64,000 nt of DNA from SLRI01 sp964402505 (GCA_964402505.1 CAYOCP010000001.1:248001-312000); one strand, 5' to 3'. Shown: positions 55,051 to 63,127, numbered from the stretch's first letter. The notes: generated by a model from the sequence alone, not told the origin. Made by a program: numbers and translations.

Positions 55051-56229
55051 ATGGACGCCGAGCTCGCCGCCGCACGGGCGCTGCCCCGGGATCCAGATCG
55101 GGCCACCCTGGTCGGTCGCGCCTGGCTGCCGGGTGAGGTCGGAGGCCCGGGCATTATCGCCGTGCGCGGCGGTGAGGCTTTCGACCTGACACGGCTCGCG
55201 CCGACCATGGCCGATCTGATCAACGCCCCCGACCCCGTCGCCCTCGCGCGCGACGACCGCGCCGTTCCTCTCGGCCCGGTGACGGCGCTGCTGGAGGCCA
55301 GCCATGCCGATCGAACATCGGAGCGGGTGGCGCACCTGCTGGCGCCGACCGATCTCTCGGCGCTCAAGGCGGCCGGCGTGACCTTCGTGAAGAGCATGCT
55401 GGAACGGGTGGTGGAGGAGGCGACACGCGGCGATCCCAACGCCGCCGCCTCGACCCGAGCCCGGATCGAGGGCCTGGTCGGCGGCGACCTCGGATCCATC
55501 GTGCCGGGCTCCGAGGCGGCGGCGAAGCTGAAGGCGCATCTCATCGAGGCGGGCGCGTGGTCACAATATCTCGAGGTGGGAATCGGCGTCGACGCCGAAA
55601 TCTTCACCAAGGCCCAGCCCATGAGCGCCGTTGGCACCGGTGCCGAGATCGGCATCCATCCGCGTTCGGCCTGGAACAATCCGGAGCCCGAGGTGGTGCT
55701 GGTGGTAGCATCCGACGGGCGGATCGTCGGGGCCACGCTCGGCAACGACGTCAACCTCCGCGATTTCGAAGGGCGAAGCGCCCTTCTGCTCGGCAAGGCG
55801 AAGGACAACAACGCCGCCTGCGCCATGGGGCCGTTCATCCGGCTGATCGACGAAGGTTTCACCATCGATGCGATCCGCGGGCTCGTCGTCACGCTCAAGG
55901 TCGAGGGAACCGACGGCTTCGTGCTCGAAGGCTCGAGCTCGATGCGGGAGATCAGCCGCGACATCGAGGATCTCGTGGGTCAGTTGATCGGCGGCACCCA
56001 TCAGTACCCCGACGGGGCGGCGCTGTTCTGCGGCACGATGTTCGCACCGGTCGAGGACCGCGACGCGCCCGGGCACGGCTTCACCCACAGGCTCGGCGAC
56101 ATCGTCACCATCGCCGCACCCGAGCTCGGCTGCCTCGTCAATCGCGTCAACCACTCGGACAAGGCGCCGCCCTGGACGTTCGGCGCGAGCCAGCTCCTGC
56201 GCAATCTGGCAGCGCGCGGCCTGCTCTGA
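55051..56229 (+). CDS. Fumarylacetoacetate hydrolase-family protein
   Basis: Metal-dependent FAH-superfamily enzyme, 392 residues. Members split or decarboxylate beta-dicarbonyl acids or dehydrate sugar acids. The C-terminal FAH fold includes FTKAQPMSAVGTGAEIGIHP, the metal Glu pair in PEPEVVLVV, and the LGNDVNLRDFEGRSALLLGK segment. It resembles the larger FAH-like enzymes often linked with sugar-acid or aldehyde dehydrogenase pathways. ATG 55051 is preceded by GGAAGGAG. Cotranscription with the acyl-CoA ligase suggests one catabolic route, but the substrate cannot be named. Confidence 0.87.
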   Translation: MDAELAAARALPRDPDRATLVGRAWLPGEVGGPGIIAVRGGEAFDLTRLAPTMADLINAPDPVALARDDRAVPLGPVTALLEASHADRTSERVAHLLAPTDLSALKAAGVTFVKSMLERVVEEATRGDPNAAASTRARIEGLVGGDLGSIVPGSEAAAKLKAHLIEAGAWSQYLEVGIGVDAEIFTKAQPMSAVGTGAEIGIHPRSAWNNPEPEVVLVVASDGRIVGATLGNDVNLRDFEGRSALLLGKAKDNNAACAMGPFIRLIDEGFTIDAIRGLVVTLKVEGTDGFVLEGSSSMREISRDIEDLVGQLIGGTHQYPDGAALFCGTMFAPVEDRDAPGHGFTHRLGDIVTIAAPELGCLVNRVNHSDKAPPWTFGASQLLRNLAARGLL

Positions 56230-56416
56230 GCCAGAGCGGCGAGCGAGGAGGGGAAAGCGGTTTCGCGAACCTTCCCCTGCCGCTGCATCTCGGCCGATGA
56301 GGTCCGCACTCGTCCGGCCATGGCGGATGTCGAAGAACGGGCCGGTTCTGCCGAGCCGGAAACGGAGCGGGACGAGGTTCCGCAGCGCGGGGACAGTCGA
56401 GCCACCAGAGCCCTTT

Positions 56417-56450
56417 CCGGCACACGCAAAAGGCCGGCACACGCAAAAGG
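56417..56450. repeat. 17-bp tandem repeat next to the terminator
   Basis: Two perfect copies of CCGGCACACGCAAAAGG lie head to tail. The second copy supplies the left arm of the adjacent terminator hairpin, so the first copy may be a duplicated terminator fragment. Confidence 0.85.
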
Positions 56451-56477
56451 CCGGCGCCTGCGCAGGCACCGGCCTTT
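56446..56477. terminator. Strong bidirectional intrinsic terminator
   Basis: A 9-bp stem (AAAGGCCGG / CCGGCCTTT) encloses a second perfect inner stem (GCCT/AGGC around GCGC). T-rich tails exist on both strands: CCTTTCTCC on plus, CCTTTTGCG on minus. It separates the convergent FAH gene (plus) and YdcH-family gene (minus). Apart from this and the tandem repeat, the 310-base spacer 56230-56539 holds nothing recognisable. Confidence 0.88.
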
Positions 56478-56539
56478 CTCCACGTTCGGCGACGCGCTCC
56501 TCCCGCTTCAGGCGCAGCGGAAGCGAACGGAGTGGCCGG

Positions 56540-56746
56540 TCAGTTCATCGCCATGCTCGATGTCCCGGGTTCGTCCTCCTCGTCATGCCGCAATCTCTCA
56601 ATCGCTTCCTTCAAGCGCAGCTTTTCCCGCTTGAGCCGCACCAGGACCGTGCTGTCGGGCAGCGGCCGGTGAAGCTCCTCGTCGATCTGCTCCTCCAGAC
56701 TGGCGTGCTTGGCGCGAAGGCTGTCGACATGCTCATGCAGTGACAT
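56540..56746 (-). CDS. YdcH-family protein (DUF465)
   Basis: Small DUF465 protein of 68 residues, a predicted helical hairpin: MSLHEHVDSLRAKHASLEEQ, then the family's L-K-R-E-K-L-R-L-K-E-A-I core, and an acidic tail. The function of the family is unknown. A second, divergent copy lies at 58588-58797 on the other strand. It is transcribed toward the strong terminator. Confidence 0.85.
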   Translation of the reverse strand: MSLHEHVDSLRAKHASLEEQIDEELHRPLPDSTVLVRLKREKLRLKEAIERLRHDEEDEPGTSSMAMN

Positions 56747-56927
56747 GACCGGGAAAACCTCCTTCTTCTGGCCTGTGAGGACCCCACTCTAGTGAAGCAG
56801 CGTTGCGGCCGGCAAGACATATTCGTTGCTTCACCCCGCCAGATGTGTATGTTGCCCGGTTTTTCGCCGCCCCGACCCGTCCTCAACCTCCAATTGACGC
56901 AGCAACCGTCTGAATCTCCGCGTCCAT

Positions 56928-57443
56928 TCACCCGGATTCGCATCGACCTGCAGCCGCGATCGCGGTGGCAATCGCCTCCACCGCGGGCACCGGCAAGCGA
57001 CGATCGGGGTATACGGCCATGAGATTCGCGCCGAAGAGAGCGGCATCATCCGTCCCGCGCCTCGGCTCGGCCGCCTCGACCATGTCGGCGAGGCGAAGCT
57101 GCTCGAGGTGCTCGAGGTCCAGCTCGATGGCCCTGAACGTCTCGAGCACCGACGAGGCGGGGCTGCCGGGCGTCGCCGTCTCCGGCCAGCGCGCGAGGCC
57201 CTTGCGGGCGGCGCGGCAGGGTCGCATGACCGTTTCCTGGTAAGCCTCGCCGATGGCCTGCAAGCGGGCGGCGAGGCAGCGATCGAGCTCCATGCCGCAC
57301 GCCGCCGCCCAGGCCGCGAGCAGGACGAGGTTGACATCGAGGCCACCTTCCTCCTGCAGCGCCAAGCAGGCCGCCTCGACCCCCGGCCTCGCATAGAAGC
57401 CGAGGGAGAAATCCCAGAAACCGCATGCAGGCCAGCCGCTCAT
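56928..57443 (-). CDS. TIGR02444-family protein
   Basis: Conserved proteobacterial protein of unknown function, 171 residues, all-helical. It matches the TIGR02444 pattern: CGFWDFSLGFYARPGVEAAC, then LALQEEGGLDVNLVLLAAWAA, and later ETFRAIELDLEHLEQLRL. Its start overlaps the glk stop by 4 bases (ATGA), so it is expressed with glucokinase. There is no membrane segment. Confidence 0.82.
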   Translation of the reverse strand: MSGWPACGFWDFSLGFYARPGVEAACLALQEEGGLDVNLVLLAAWAAACGMELDRCLAARLQAIGEAYQETVMRPCRAARKGLARWPETATPGSPASSVLETFRAIELDLEHLEQLRLADMVEAAEPRRGTDDAALFGANLMAVYPDRRLPVPAVEAIATAIAAAGRCESG

Positions 57444-58390
57444 GCTGCGAAGCGATACATGGCCGCCCCGAGCAGACCGGCCCGCTCGGTCGTCACCAGC
57501 CACACCGGGATGCGGGCGAGAAAGCCCTCGAGCCTGCCTTTCGCCTCGAAGGATCGCCTGAAGACCTCGAGGTCGAGCAGCGGGCCGAGCTTTGGGCAGA
57601 GGCCGCCCGAGACGTAGACGCCGCCCCGGGCGCAGAAGGTCAGCGCCAGATCGCCCGTGGCGGCACCCAGAATGGCGCTGAAGCGCCGCAGGGCCAGGAC
57701 CGAGACGGGGCAACTGCCCTCGCCCGCCGCCCGGCTCACGGCTTCGGGCGTGGTCGCCTCGAGGCGGCTCGAGGTGAGCTCTGCCAAGGCCTTCGCCAAG
57801 GCCAGAAGGCCCGGCCCCGACAGCAGCCGCTCGGTGGAGACATGCCCGTGGCGGGCCCGCAGAAGGCGAAGCAGCTCGATCTCCTCGTCATCCTGCGGTG
57901 CAAAGGAAACGTGGCCCGCCTCGCTCGCCACCACGATCGGCCCATCGGGACCCGGCACCAGAGCCGCGGCGCCGAGCCCGGTACCTGGACCGATCACCGC
58001 GACCGGCCATGCCGGGTCCGCCTCGCCGCCGCCCATCGCCACGCGGTCGAGGGGACCGAGATGCGGGATAGCCGCGGCCTGGGCGGCGAAATCGTTGATG
58101 ACGGCAAGACGGTCGATGCCGAGCTCGGCTTTGATCTCATTGCGGGTGAAGGTCCAAGGGCTGTTTGTGAAGCGGATCCTCTCGGCATCGACCGGCGTGG
58201 CCACGGCGATGACCGCCTCCCGGATCTGTCCCGGCGGCTCGGGCAGGCCGGCGAGGTAGGCTCTGGCGGCGGCACCCGGACCGGCATGCCGAGCCACTGG
58301 CAGGCTGCGAGCCTCGCGCGGCTGGCCAGCCTCCTCGCTCAGCGCGAACCGGGCGTTGGTGCCGCCTATGTCGGCGATGAGCCTCGTCAT
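57440..58390 (-). CDS. glk: Glucokinase
   Basis: Phosphorylates glucose with ATP at the entry to glycolysis. It has 316 residues, the E. coli-type (ROK-distant) glucokinase length. The phosphate-binding LIADIGGTNARFAL is at the N-terminus, the substrate-binding VINDFAAQAAAIPHL near 100, GPGTGLGAAAL near 136, and the ASEAGHVSFAP motif with Glu and His that contact glucose. A C-terminal VYVSGGLCPKLGPLL block is the second phosphate motif. ATG 58390 is preceded by GGAGGCGG. It is followed by a TIGR02444 gene in a 4-base overlap. Confidence 0.94.
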   Translation of the reverse strand: MTRLIADIGGTNARFALSEEAGQPREARSLPVARHAGPGAAARAYLAGLPEPPGQIREAVIAVATPVDAERIRFTNSPWTFTRNEIKAELGIDRLAVINDFAAQAAAIPHLGPLDRVAMGGGEADPAWPVAVIGPGTGLGAAALVPGPDGPIVVASEAGHVSFAPQDDEEIELLRLLRARHGHVSTERLLSGPGLLALAKALAELTSSRLEATTPEAVSRAAGEGSCPVSVLALRRFSAILGAATGDLALTFCARGGVYVSGGLCPKLGPLLDLEVFRRSFEAKGRLEGFLARIPVWLVTTERAGLLGAAMYRFAA

Positions 58391-58587
58391 GGCCGCCTCC
58401 ATTCGCTCCAACCTCTGCAGGTGCGACGCCCGCCATGCACCGATGCAGCGCAACGAAGCGGCTGCGTTCGGCATTCGCATATGATATGGGACAGGTGCCG
58501 GGGTCAGGCGATGGGCCTGCCGGATCTGCGCGGTCCGCCGGGCCTGCCGGATCCGAGGTGGGCCGAGCGTCGACGGTGTGGACAACC

Positions 58588-58797
58588 ATGCGGAAACCTG
58601 AAGATTCCAAAGAGATCGACACCCGGCTCGCCAGCCTGCGCGCGGCGCATCGGGCGCTGGACTGCCGCATCGGCCAGCTCACCGCCGACGGTTTCGTCGA
58701 CCAAGTGGCGCTGCAGCGCCTGAAGAAGCAGAAGCTGATCCTCAAGGATCGCATCTCGCAGCTCGAGAGCGACCGGTACCCCGATATCATCGCCTGA
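58588..58797 (+). CDS. YdcH-family protein (DUF465), second copy
   Basis: DUF465 protein of 69 residues; predicted helical hairpin with LRAAHRALDCRIGQLT, then the core LQRLKKQKLILKDRISQLES. The start is ATG 58588. It shares the family's K-(K/R)-x-K-L-x-L-K-(D/E) centre with the copy at 56540. Its last 11 bases overlap the 3' end of convergent purK. Proximity of such genes to purE/purK is common in Rhodospirillales-like genomes. Confidence 0.85.
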   Translation: MRKPEDSKEIDTRLASLRAAHRALDCRIGQLTADGFVDQVALQRLKKQKLILKDRISQLESDRYPDIIA

Positions 58798-59863
58798 AGG
58801 CGGTCCCCAGCCGGGTAACGTGGCCCATCTTGCGGCCAGGGCGCGCCTCGGCCTTGCCGTAGAGATGAAGCCGGGCACCGGATTCCGCGAGCAGCGCCGG
58901 CCAGGCGTCCACGGCATTGCCCAGGAGGTTTCGCATGACGCAAGGGGCGACGGGTGAGGTATCGCCGAGCGGCAGATCCAGGATCGCCCGCACGAGCTGC
59001 TCGAACTGGCTGACGGCGCAGCCGTCGATGGTCCAGTGTCCCGAATTGTGCGGGCGCGGGGCGAGCTCGTTGACCAGGAGACGTCCCTCGGGCTCGAGGA
59101 ACATCTCGACGGCGAGCAGGCCCTCGAGGCCAAGGGCGCGGGCGATGTGCTCGGCCGTGGCGATTGCCGCGCCGGCGACCGGCGCGGGCAGATCGGCCGG
59201 AGCGATGGTCTCGACCAGTATCTGCGTCTCGTGGCGGTTCTCGACCGGCGGAAAGCAGCGCATCTCGCCATTCGACCGCCGGGCGACGATCACCGAGAGC
59301 TCACGCTCGAAGGGGATGAAGGCTTCGAGGATCAAGGCACCGCCGCCCAGCCGCCCGAAGGCCTCCTCCGGCTCGCTTCTCGGCTCCAGCACCGCCTGTC
59401 CCCTGCCGTCGTAGCCGAAGCGCCGGGTCTTGAGCACCGCTTTCGAGCCGAGTGCCGCCAAGCCTGTGGCGAGTGTCTCTGGATCGTCGATGGCGACGAA
59501 CGGCGCCACCGCCACGCCGAGCCCGGAGAGGAACGACTTCTCGAGAAGCCGGTCCTGGGTGATGCGCAGCACCTCGGCACCCGGCCGGACCGGACGCTTG
59601 GCGGCAATGGCCTCGAGTGCCGAGACCGGCACGTTCTCCCATTCCAGCGTGACGACGTCCACCAGTGCCAGGAACTCGTCGAGCGCCTCCTTGTCGTCGT
59701 AATCCGCCCGCAAGTGTCGCCACGCCACGTCCCCGGCCGGTGCGTCGGCCTCGGGCGCCAGCACCGCCGTGCGGCAGCCGAGGCGGGCGGCGGCGAGCGC
59801 CGTCATCCGTCCGAGCTGGCCGCCGCCCAGCACCCCGATCGTCGATCCCGGTGCGAAGCTCAC
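58787..59863 (-). CDS. purK: N5-carboxyaminoimidazole ribonucleotide synthase
   Basis: ATP-grasp enzyme that makes N5-CAIR from AIR, bicarbonate and ATP in purine synthesis. It has 358 residues. The N-terminal IGVLGGGQLGRMTALAA, the ATP-grasp RRFGYDGRGQ near 145, EAFIPFERELSVIVAR near 180, and the late VNELAPRPHNSGHWTIDGC with catalytic metal ligands are present. The start is GTG 59863 in a 4-base overlap with the purE stop, so the pair is coupled. The 3' end overlaps the DUF465 gene by 11 bases. Confidence 0.96.
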   Translation of the reverse strand: MSFAPGSTIGVLGGGQLGRMTALAAARLGCRTAVLAPEADAPAGDVAWRHLRADYDDKEALDEFLALVDVVTLEWENVPVSALEAIAAKRPVRPGAEVLRITQDRLLEKSFLSGLGVAVAPFVAIDDPETLATGLAALGSKAVLKTRRFGYDGRGQAVLEPRSEPEEAFGRLGGGALILEAFIPFERELSVIVARRSNGEMRCFPPVENRHETQILVETIAPADLPAPVAGAAIATAEHIARALGLEGLLAVEMFLEPEGRLLVNELAPRPHNSGHWTIDGCAVSQFEQLVRAILDLPLGDTSPVAPCVMRNLLGNAVDAWPALLAESGARLHLYGKAEARPGRKMGHVTRLGTAFRR

Positions 59864-60384
59864 CTTCTGCCGCCAGTCCCGGCGCCGGCCGCGTCGCCGT
59901 CGGTCGGCCGGTCGGCGACAGATGCCGTTTGCGCCTCCCGATAGGTCTCGAGACGCTGTCGCAGCCCCAGATCAGCGAGTGCCAGGATGGCCGCCGCGAG
60001 CAGCCCGGCATTGGTGGCGCCGGCCGCACCGATGGCGAGGGTGCCGACCGGCACTCCGGCCGGCATCTGGACGATCGAGAGCAGGCTGTCGAGGCCCTTG
60101 AGCGTCCGGCTCTCGATCGGCACGCCGAGCACCGGCAGCTCGGTCATCGACGCCACCATGCCCGGCAGATGCGCCGCCCCGCCGGCGCCGGCGATCACCA
60201 CCTCGAAGCCCGCACTTCTGGCACCCTTCGCGAACGCGACGAGACGTTCGGGCGTGCGATGCGCCGAGACGATGCGCGTGGCGCAGGCGACATCGAGCTC
60301 GGCGAGGACGGCGACCGCGTGCCGCATGGTCGACCAGTCGGACTGGCTGCCCATGACGACCGCGACGGGCGCGGCGCCACTCAT
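59860..60384 (-). CDS. purE: N5-carboxyaminoimidazole ribonucleotide mutase
   Basis: Converts N5-CAIR to CAIR, following PurK. It has 174 residues. Motifs are VAVVMGSQSDWSTMRHAV at the N-terminus, the catalytic region SAHRTPERL, AGAGGAAHLPGMVAS, and the PVLGVPIES block. It is class I (bacterial) PurE, consistent with purK next door. First gene of the purE-purK operon. Confidence 0.97.
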   Translation of the reverse strand: MSGAAPVAVVMGSQSDWSTMRHAVAVLAELDVACATRIVSAHRTPERLVAFAKGARSAGFEVVIAGAGGAAHLPGMVASMTELPVLGVPIESRTLKGLDSLLSIVQMPAGVPVGTLAIGAAGATNAGLLAAAILALADLGLRQRLETYREAQTASVADRPTDGDAAGAGTGGRR

Positions 60385-60411
60385 GCCGGCACCCCGAGAG
60401 CCCGCCCTCGC

Positions 60412-60663
60412 TCAGTCGCCATCGGTGTCGGCATCGGGAGTGGAGCCGGACGGCCCGCCGCCACCGCGCAAGGCGCCGACCGCGGCCGCGGCGGCCTCGT
60501 TCTCACGCTTGATCTGCAGGTAGATCTCCTCGCGCAGGACAGTGGCGCTGGGCGGGAAGGTGAAGCCGAGCTTGACCGTCTTGCCCTTCAGCTCGACGAT
60601 TCGGACCTCGATCGCGTTGTTGATGATCACCGCCTCGCCGGTCCGTCGCGTCAGATAGAGCAT
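60412..60663 (-). CDS. csrA: Carbon storage regulator CsrA
   Basis: RNA-binding post-transcriptional regulator that recognises GGA motifs in leaders. It has 83 residues: the conserved beta core (MLYLTRRTGEAVIINNAIEV, GKTVKLGFTFP, LREEIYLQI) plus a Gly/Asp-rich tail that is disordered. ATG 60663 is preceded by AGGAGG. The upstream leader has two GGA motifs and a stem-loop, so autoregulation is plausible. It lies divergently from flgB, suggesting a link to motility control. Confidence 0.96.
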   Translation of the reverse strand: MLYLTRRTGEAVIINNAIEVRIVELKGKTVKLGFTFPPSATVLREEIYLQIKRENEAAAAAVGALRGGGGPSGSTPDADTDGD

Positions 60664-60685
60664 GCCGGCCTCCTGCCCGCGCTCC

Positions 60686-60702
60686 CCCGCCCTGATGGCG
60701 GG
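60686..60702 (-). promoter_or_regulatory. csrA leader stem-loop with GGA motifs
   Basis: A 6-bp stem (CCCGCC / GGCGGG) with a 5-base loop lies in the minus-strand csrA leader. It is followed by GGGGGAG and the AGGAGG ribosome-binding site, both containing GGA, the CsrA recognition core. Autoregulation is an inference. Confidence 0.4.
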
Positions 60703-60708
60703 CGGGAT

Positions 60709-60723
60709 TTAGGCTTCTGTTAA
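60709..60723 (+). promoter_or_regulatory. CtrA-like box upstream of flgB
   Basis: TTAG-N7-TTAA, one mismatch from the CtrA consensus, lies 56 bases before the flgB start and in the shared spacer with divergent csrA. It matches the boxes found before fliF and the fliO operon. Confidence 0.5.
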
Positions 60724-60778
60724 CCCTAAGCCCCTATCGTCGCAAGAGTTCGACATTGCCAGCGAAATGGGGAACACC

Positions 60779-61195
60779 ATGCCATCGCCCCTGCCCGGCC
60801 TGTTCCAGTTGCTGTCCGCGCGGGCCGGCTTCCTGCAGGCCCGCCACGCCGTCCTCACCCAGAATCTCGCGAACGCCGATACGCCGCGCTACCAGCCGCA
60901 GGACCTGGTGGAGCCCGATTTCGAGGCCCTCCTGCACGGCGGGCCGGCGACGGCGAGATCGGTCGGCCTCACTCGCACCCGGGCGGCCCACCTCGCCGGC
61001 GCTCCCGTCGGCGCCGCGAGCCCGGGACGGCAGCCGCTCGAGGCACTCGAGATGGCACCTTCCGGCAATGCGGTCGTCATCGAGGAGCAGATCCGGCTGA
61101 TGGGACAGGCCGATCGCGGCTATCAGCTCGCGACCAACCTCTATGGCAAATATGTCGGCATGATGCGCACCGCGCTCGGCGTCGGCGGCGCCTGA
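60779..61195 (+). CDS. flgB: Flagellar basal-body rod protein FlgB
   Basis: Proximal rod subunit exported by the flagellar system. It has 138 residues from ATG 60779, preceded by ATGGGGA; ATG 60767 is an alternative. Landmarks are RHAVLTQNLANADTPRYQ at the N-terminus and MGQADRGYQLATNLYGKY at the C-terminus. First gene of flgB-flgC-fliE-fliQ-fliR-flhB, likely under CtrA. Confidence 0.95.
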   Translation: MPSPLPGLFQLLSARAGFLQARHAVLTQNLANADTPRYQPQDLVEPDFEALLHGGPATARSVGLTRTRAAHLAGAPVGAASPGRQPLEALEMAPSGNAVVIEEQIRLMGQADRGYQLATNLYGKYVGMMRTALGVGGA

Positions 61196-61229
61196 CACCG
61201 TTTCCAGCCGGGACTGACAGGAAGCAGCC

Positions 61230-61637
61230 ATGGATCTCGAGACCTCGATGCGCATCGCCGCCGCCGGGATGCAGGCGCAGTCCGCGCGGCTCCGGGTGAC
61301 CTCGGAAAATCTCGCCAACGCGCAGTCGACCGCCCTGACACCGGGGGGCGACCCCTACCGACGCAAGACGGTCAGCTTCGCCAACGAGCTCGACCGGGCG
61401 ACCGGCGCACGCCTCGTCGGAGTCCGTCGCTACGGCACCGACCCCGCCGCCTTCGAGCGCCGCTTCGAGCCTTCGCACCCGGCCGCCGATGCCACCGGCT
61501 ACGTGCTCTACCCGAACGTCAACCCCCTGATCGAGCTCATGGACATGCGCGAGGCGCAACGCTCCTTCGAGGCCAACCTCATGGCCCTGCAGCAGGCACG
61601 CGGCATGCTGCAGCGCACGCTCGACCTCCTGCGTTGA
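61230..61637 (+). CDS. flgC: Flagellar basal-body rod protein FlgC
   Basis: Rod subunit of 135 residues. It has the N-terminal rod motif MRIAAAGMQAQSARLRVTSE, NLANAQSTALTPGGDPYRRK, and the C-terminal VLYPNVNPLIELMDM and REAQRSFEANLMALQQARGM. ATG 61230 is preceded by AGGAAG. It lies 34 bases after flgB. Confidence 0.96.
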   Translation: MDLETSMRIAAAGMQAQSARLRVTSENLANAQSTALTPGGDPYRRKTVSFANELDRATGARLVGVRRYGTDPAAFERRFEPSHPAADATGYVLYPNVNPLIELMDMREAQRSFEANLMALQQARGMLQRTLDLLR

Positions 61638-61693
61638 ACCCCACGGCCCGGCCTCGGGCAGCACGATCTTGAACCACGAACGGAGATGGCGGG

Positions 61694-62002
61694 ATGAGCA
61701 TCGGTGCCACCAATCAGGCTCTTGCCGCCTACCGCGCCGTGGCCGGCGAGATCGCCGGCGGCAAGGCCGCAACGGCAGCAGGGACCGGGTCGTTCGACGG
61801 CCTGCTCCAGGCCGAGCTGCGGAATGCCCTGACGACCCTCGAGGCCGGCGAGCAGGCGAGCATCGGCGCGGTCACCGGCCGGGTGGGCATCCAGCAGGTG
61901 GTCGAGGCAATCACCGCGGCGGAGCTCAGCCTGCAGAAGGTCACGGCGGTCCGCGACCGGGTGATCTCGGCCTATCAGGAAATCATCCGGATGCCGATCT
62001 GA
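61694..62002 (+). CDS. fliE: Flagellar hook-basal body complex protein FliE
   Basis: Connects the MS-ring to the rod and is the first export substrate. It has 102 residues, with the C-terminal conserved block VEAITAAELSLQKVTAVRDR and VISAYQEIIRMPI. ATG 61694 follows GGAGATGGCGGG. It lies between flgC and fliQ. Confidence 0.95.
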   Translation: MSIGATNQALAAYRAVAGEIAGGKAATAAGTGSFDGLLQAELRNALTTLEAGEQASIGAVTGRVGIQQVVEAITAAELSLQKVTAVRDRVISAYQEIIRMPI

Positions 62003-62019
62003 GCGATGGGAACGACCAC

Positions 62020-62295
62020 ATGCTGACCGACACGATGGTGCAGGACGTCGCCAGGCAGGCGATCTGGGTGATGCTCAAGGTCGGAGCCCCGATGATGATC
62101 GTGGCCCTCGTGGTCGGGCTCGCGGTCTCGCTGCTCCAGGCCCTGACCCAGATCCAGGAGATGACGCTCACCTTCGTGCCCAAGGTCCTGGCGATGTTCC
62201 TGACCCTGATGGTCGCCACGCCATTCATGCTGGCCACGCTGATCGAGTTCACCCAGACCCTCTTCCGGCACATCGCCGGCGTCTATGTCGGCTGA
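62020..62295 (+). CDS. fliQ: Flagellar export gate protein FliQ
   Basis: Small gate subunit of 91 residues with two membrane segments: MLKVGAPMMIVALVVGLAVS and FVPKVLAMFLTLMVATPFML, with the family's LLQALTQIQEMTLTFVPK loop between. ATG 62020 was chosen; the longer upstream frame is out of register with fliE's coding role. It lies 17 bases after fliE. Confidence 0.95.
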   Translation: MLTDTMVQDVARQAIWVMLKVGAPMMIVALVVGLAVSLLQALTQIQEMTLTFVPKVLAMFLTLMVATPFMLATLIEFTQTLFRHIAGVYVG

Positions 62296-62343
62296 GTCGG
62301 CCTCGCTGGTCGGCTCGGTCCGGGCCCGGTGTCGGCGCCGGGC

Positions 62344-63111
62344 ATGAATCCGCTCGATCTCCTTCTCACCCGCGAGATCACCATCATCGGCCTCGTCTTC
62401 TGCCGAACCGGAGCGGCGCTGATGGTGCTGCCGGCCTTCGGCGAGCCTTACGTGGTCTCGCGCGTCCGGCTCGGCATCGCCCTCGCCATGGCCGTCCTCG
62501 TCGGCCTGCCCTTGAGCGCCCGGCTCGTGCTGCCGCCCCTCGATGCGGCAACCACGGCGATCCTGGTGATGGCGGAGGTGCTCACAGGCCTCCTGATCGG
62601 CGCCATCATCCGGCTCGTCATGTTCGCGATCCATTTCGGCGGCTCGCTGATCGCCATGCAGTCGGGCCTCGCCACCGCCGCCTTCTTCGATCCCCAGGAG
62701 GCCACGCAGGGAACCGTAACCGGCAACTTCCTCGCCATCCTGACACTCGTCGTCATCGTCGCCAGCGACGGCCATCTGCTCATCCTGCAGGCGCTGACCA
62801 CGAGCTTCAGCGTGATCAAGGCCGCCGGCCGGACGGATCTGGCCGGGCTCGTCGAGGTGCTCGTCCGGCTGGGTGGCGAGGCCATCGCCACGGGCCTCCG
62901 AATGGCGGCGCCCATCGTCCTCTTCAGCCTGCTGCTCAATCTCCTGCTCGGCGTTCTCAATCGGCTGATGCCGTCCTTCCAGGTCCTGTTCGTGGCGATG
63001 CCGCTGCAGATCGTTCTGGCTTTCGGCCTCTTCATGCTGTCGCTCGGCACCACGGTCGAGCTGGCGACGACCATGCTGCGGACGACGCTGCTCTGGCTCG
63101 ATCCGGCGTAA
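62344..63111 (+). CDS. fliR: Flagellar export gate protein FliR
   Basis: Gate subunit of 255 residues with six predicted membrane segments. Landmarks are LVFCRTGAALMVLPAFGEP at the N-terminus, the ILVMAEVLTGLLIGAIIRLV region, LIAMQSGLATAAFFDPQEAT, and LNLLLGVLNRLMPSFQVLFV. ATG 62344 is used; an in-frame GTG at 62329 would add five residues. No strong ribosome-binding site is seen before either. It is followed by flhB 16 bases later. Confidence 0.94.
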   Translation: MNPLDLLLTREITIIGLVFCRTGAALMVLPAFGEPYVVSRVRLGIALAMAVLVGLPLSARLVLPPLDAATTAILVMAEVLTGLLIGAIIRLVMFAIHFGGSLIAMQSGLATAAFFDPQEATQGTVTGNFLAILTLVVIVASDGHLLILQALTTSFSVIKAAGRTDLAGLVEVLVRLGGEAIATGLRMAAPIVLFSLLLNLLLGVLNRLMPSFQVLFVAMPLQIVLAFGLFMLSLGTTVELATTMLRTTLLWLDPA

Positions 63112-63127
63112 GCGGGCATCGCCGGAA

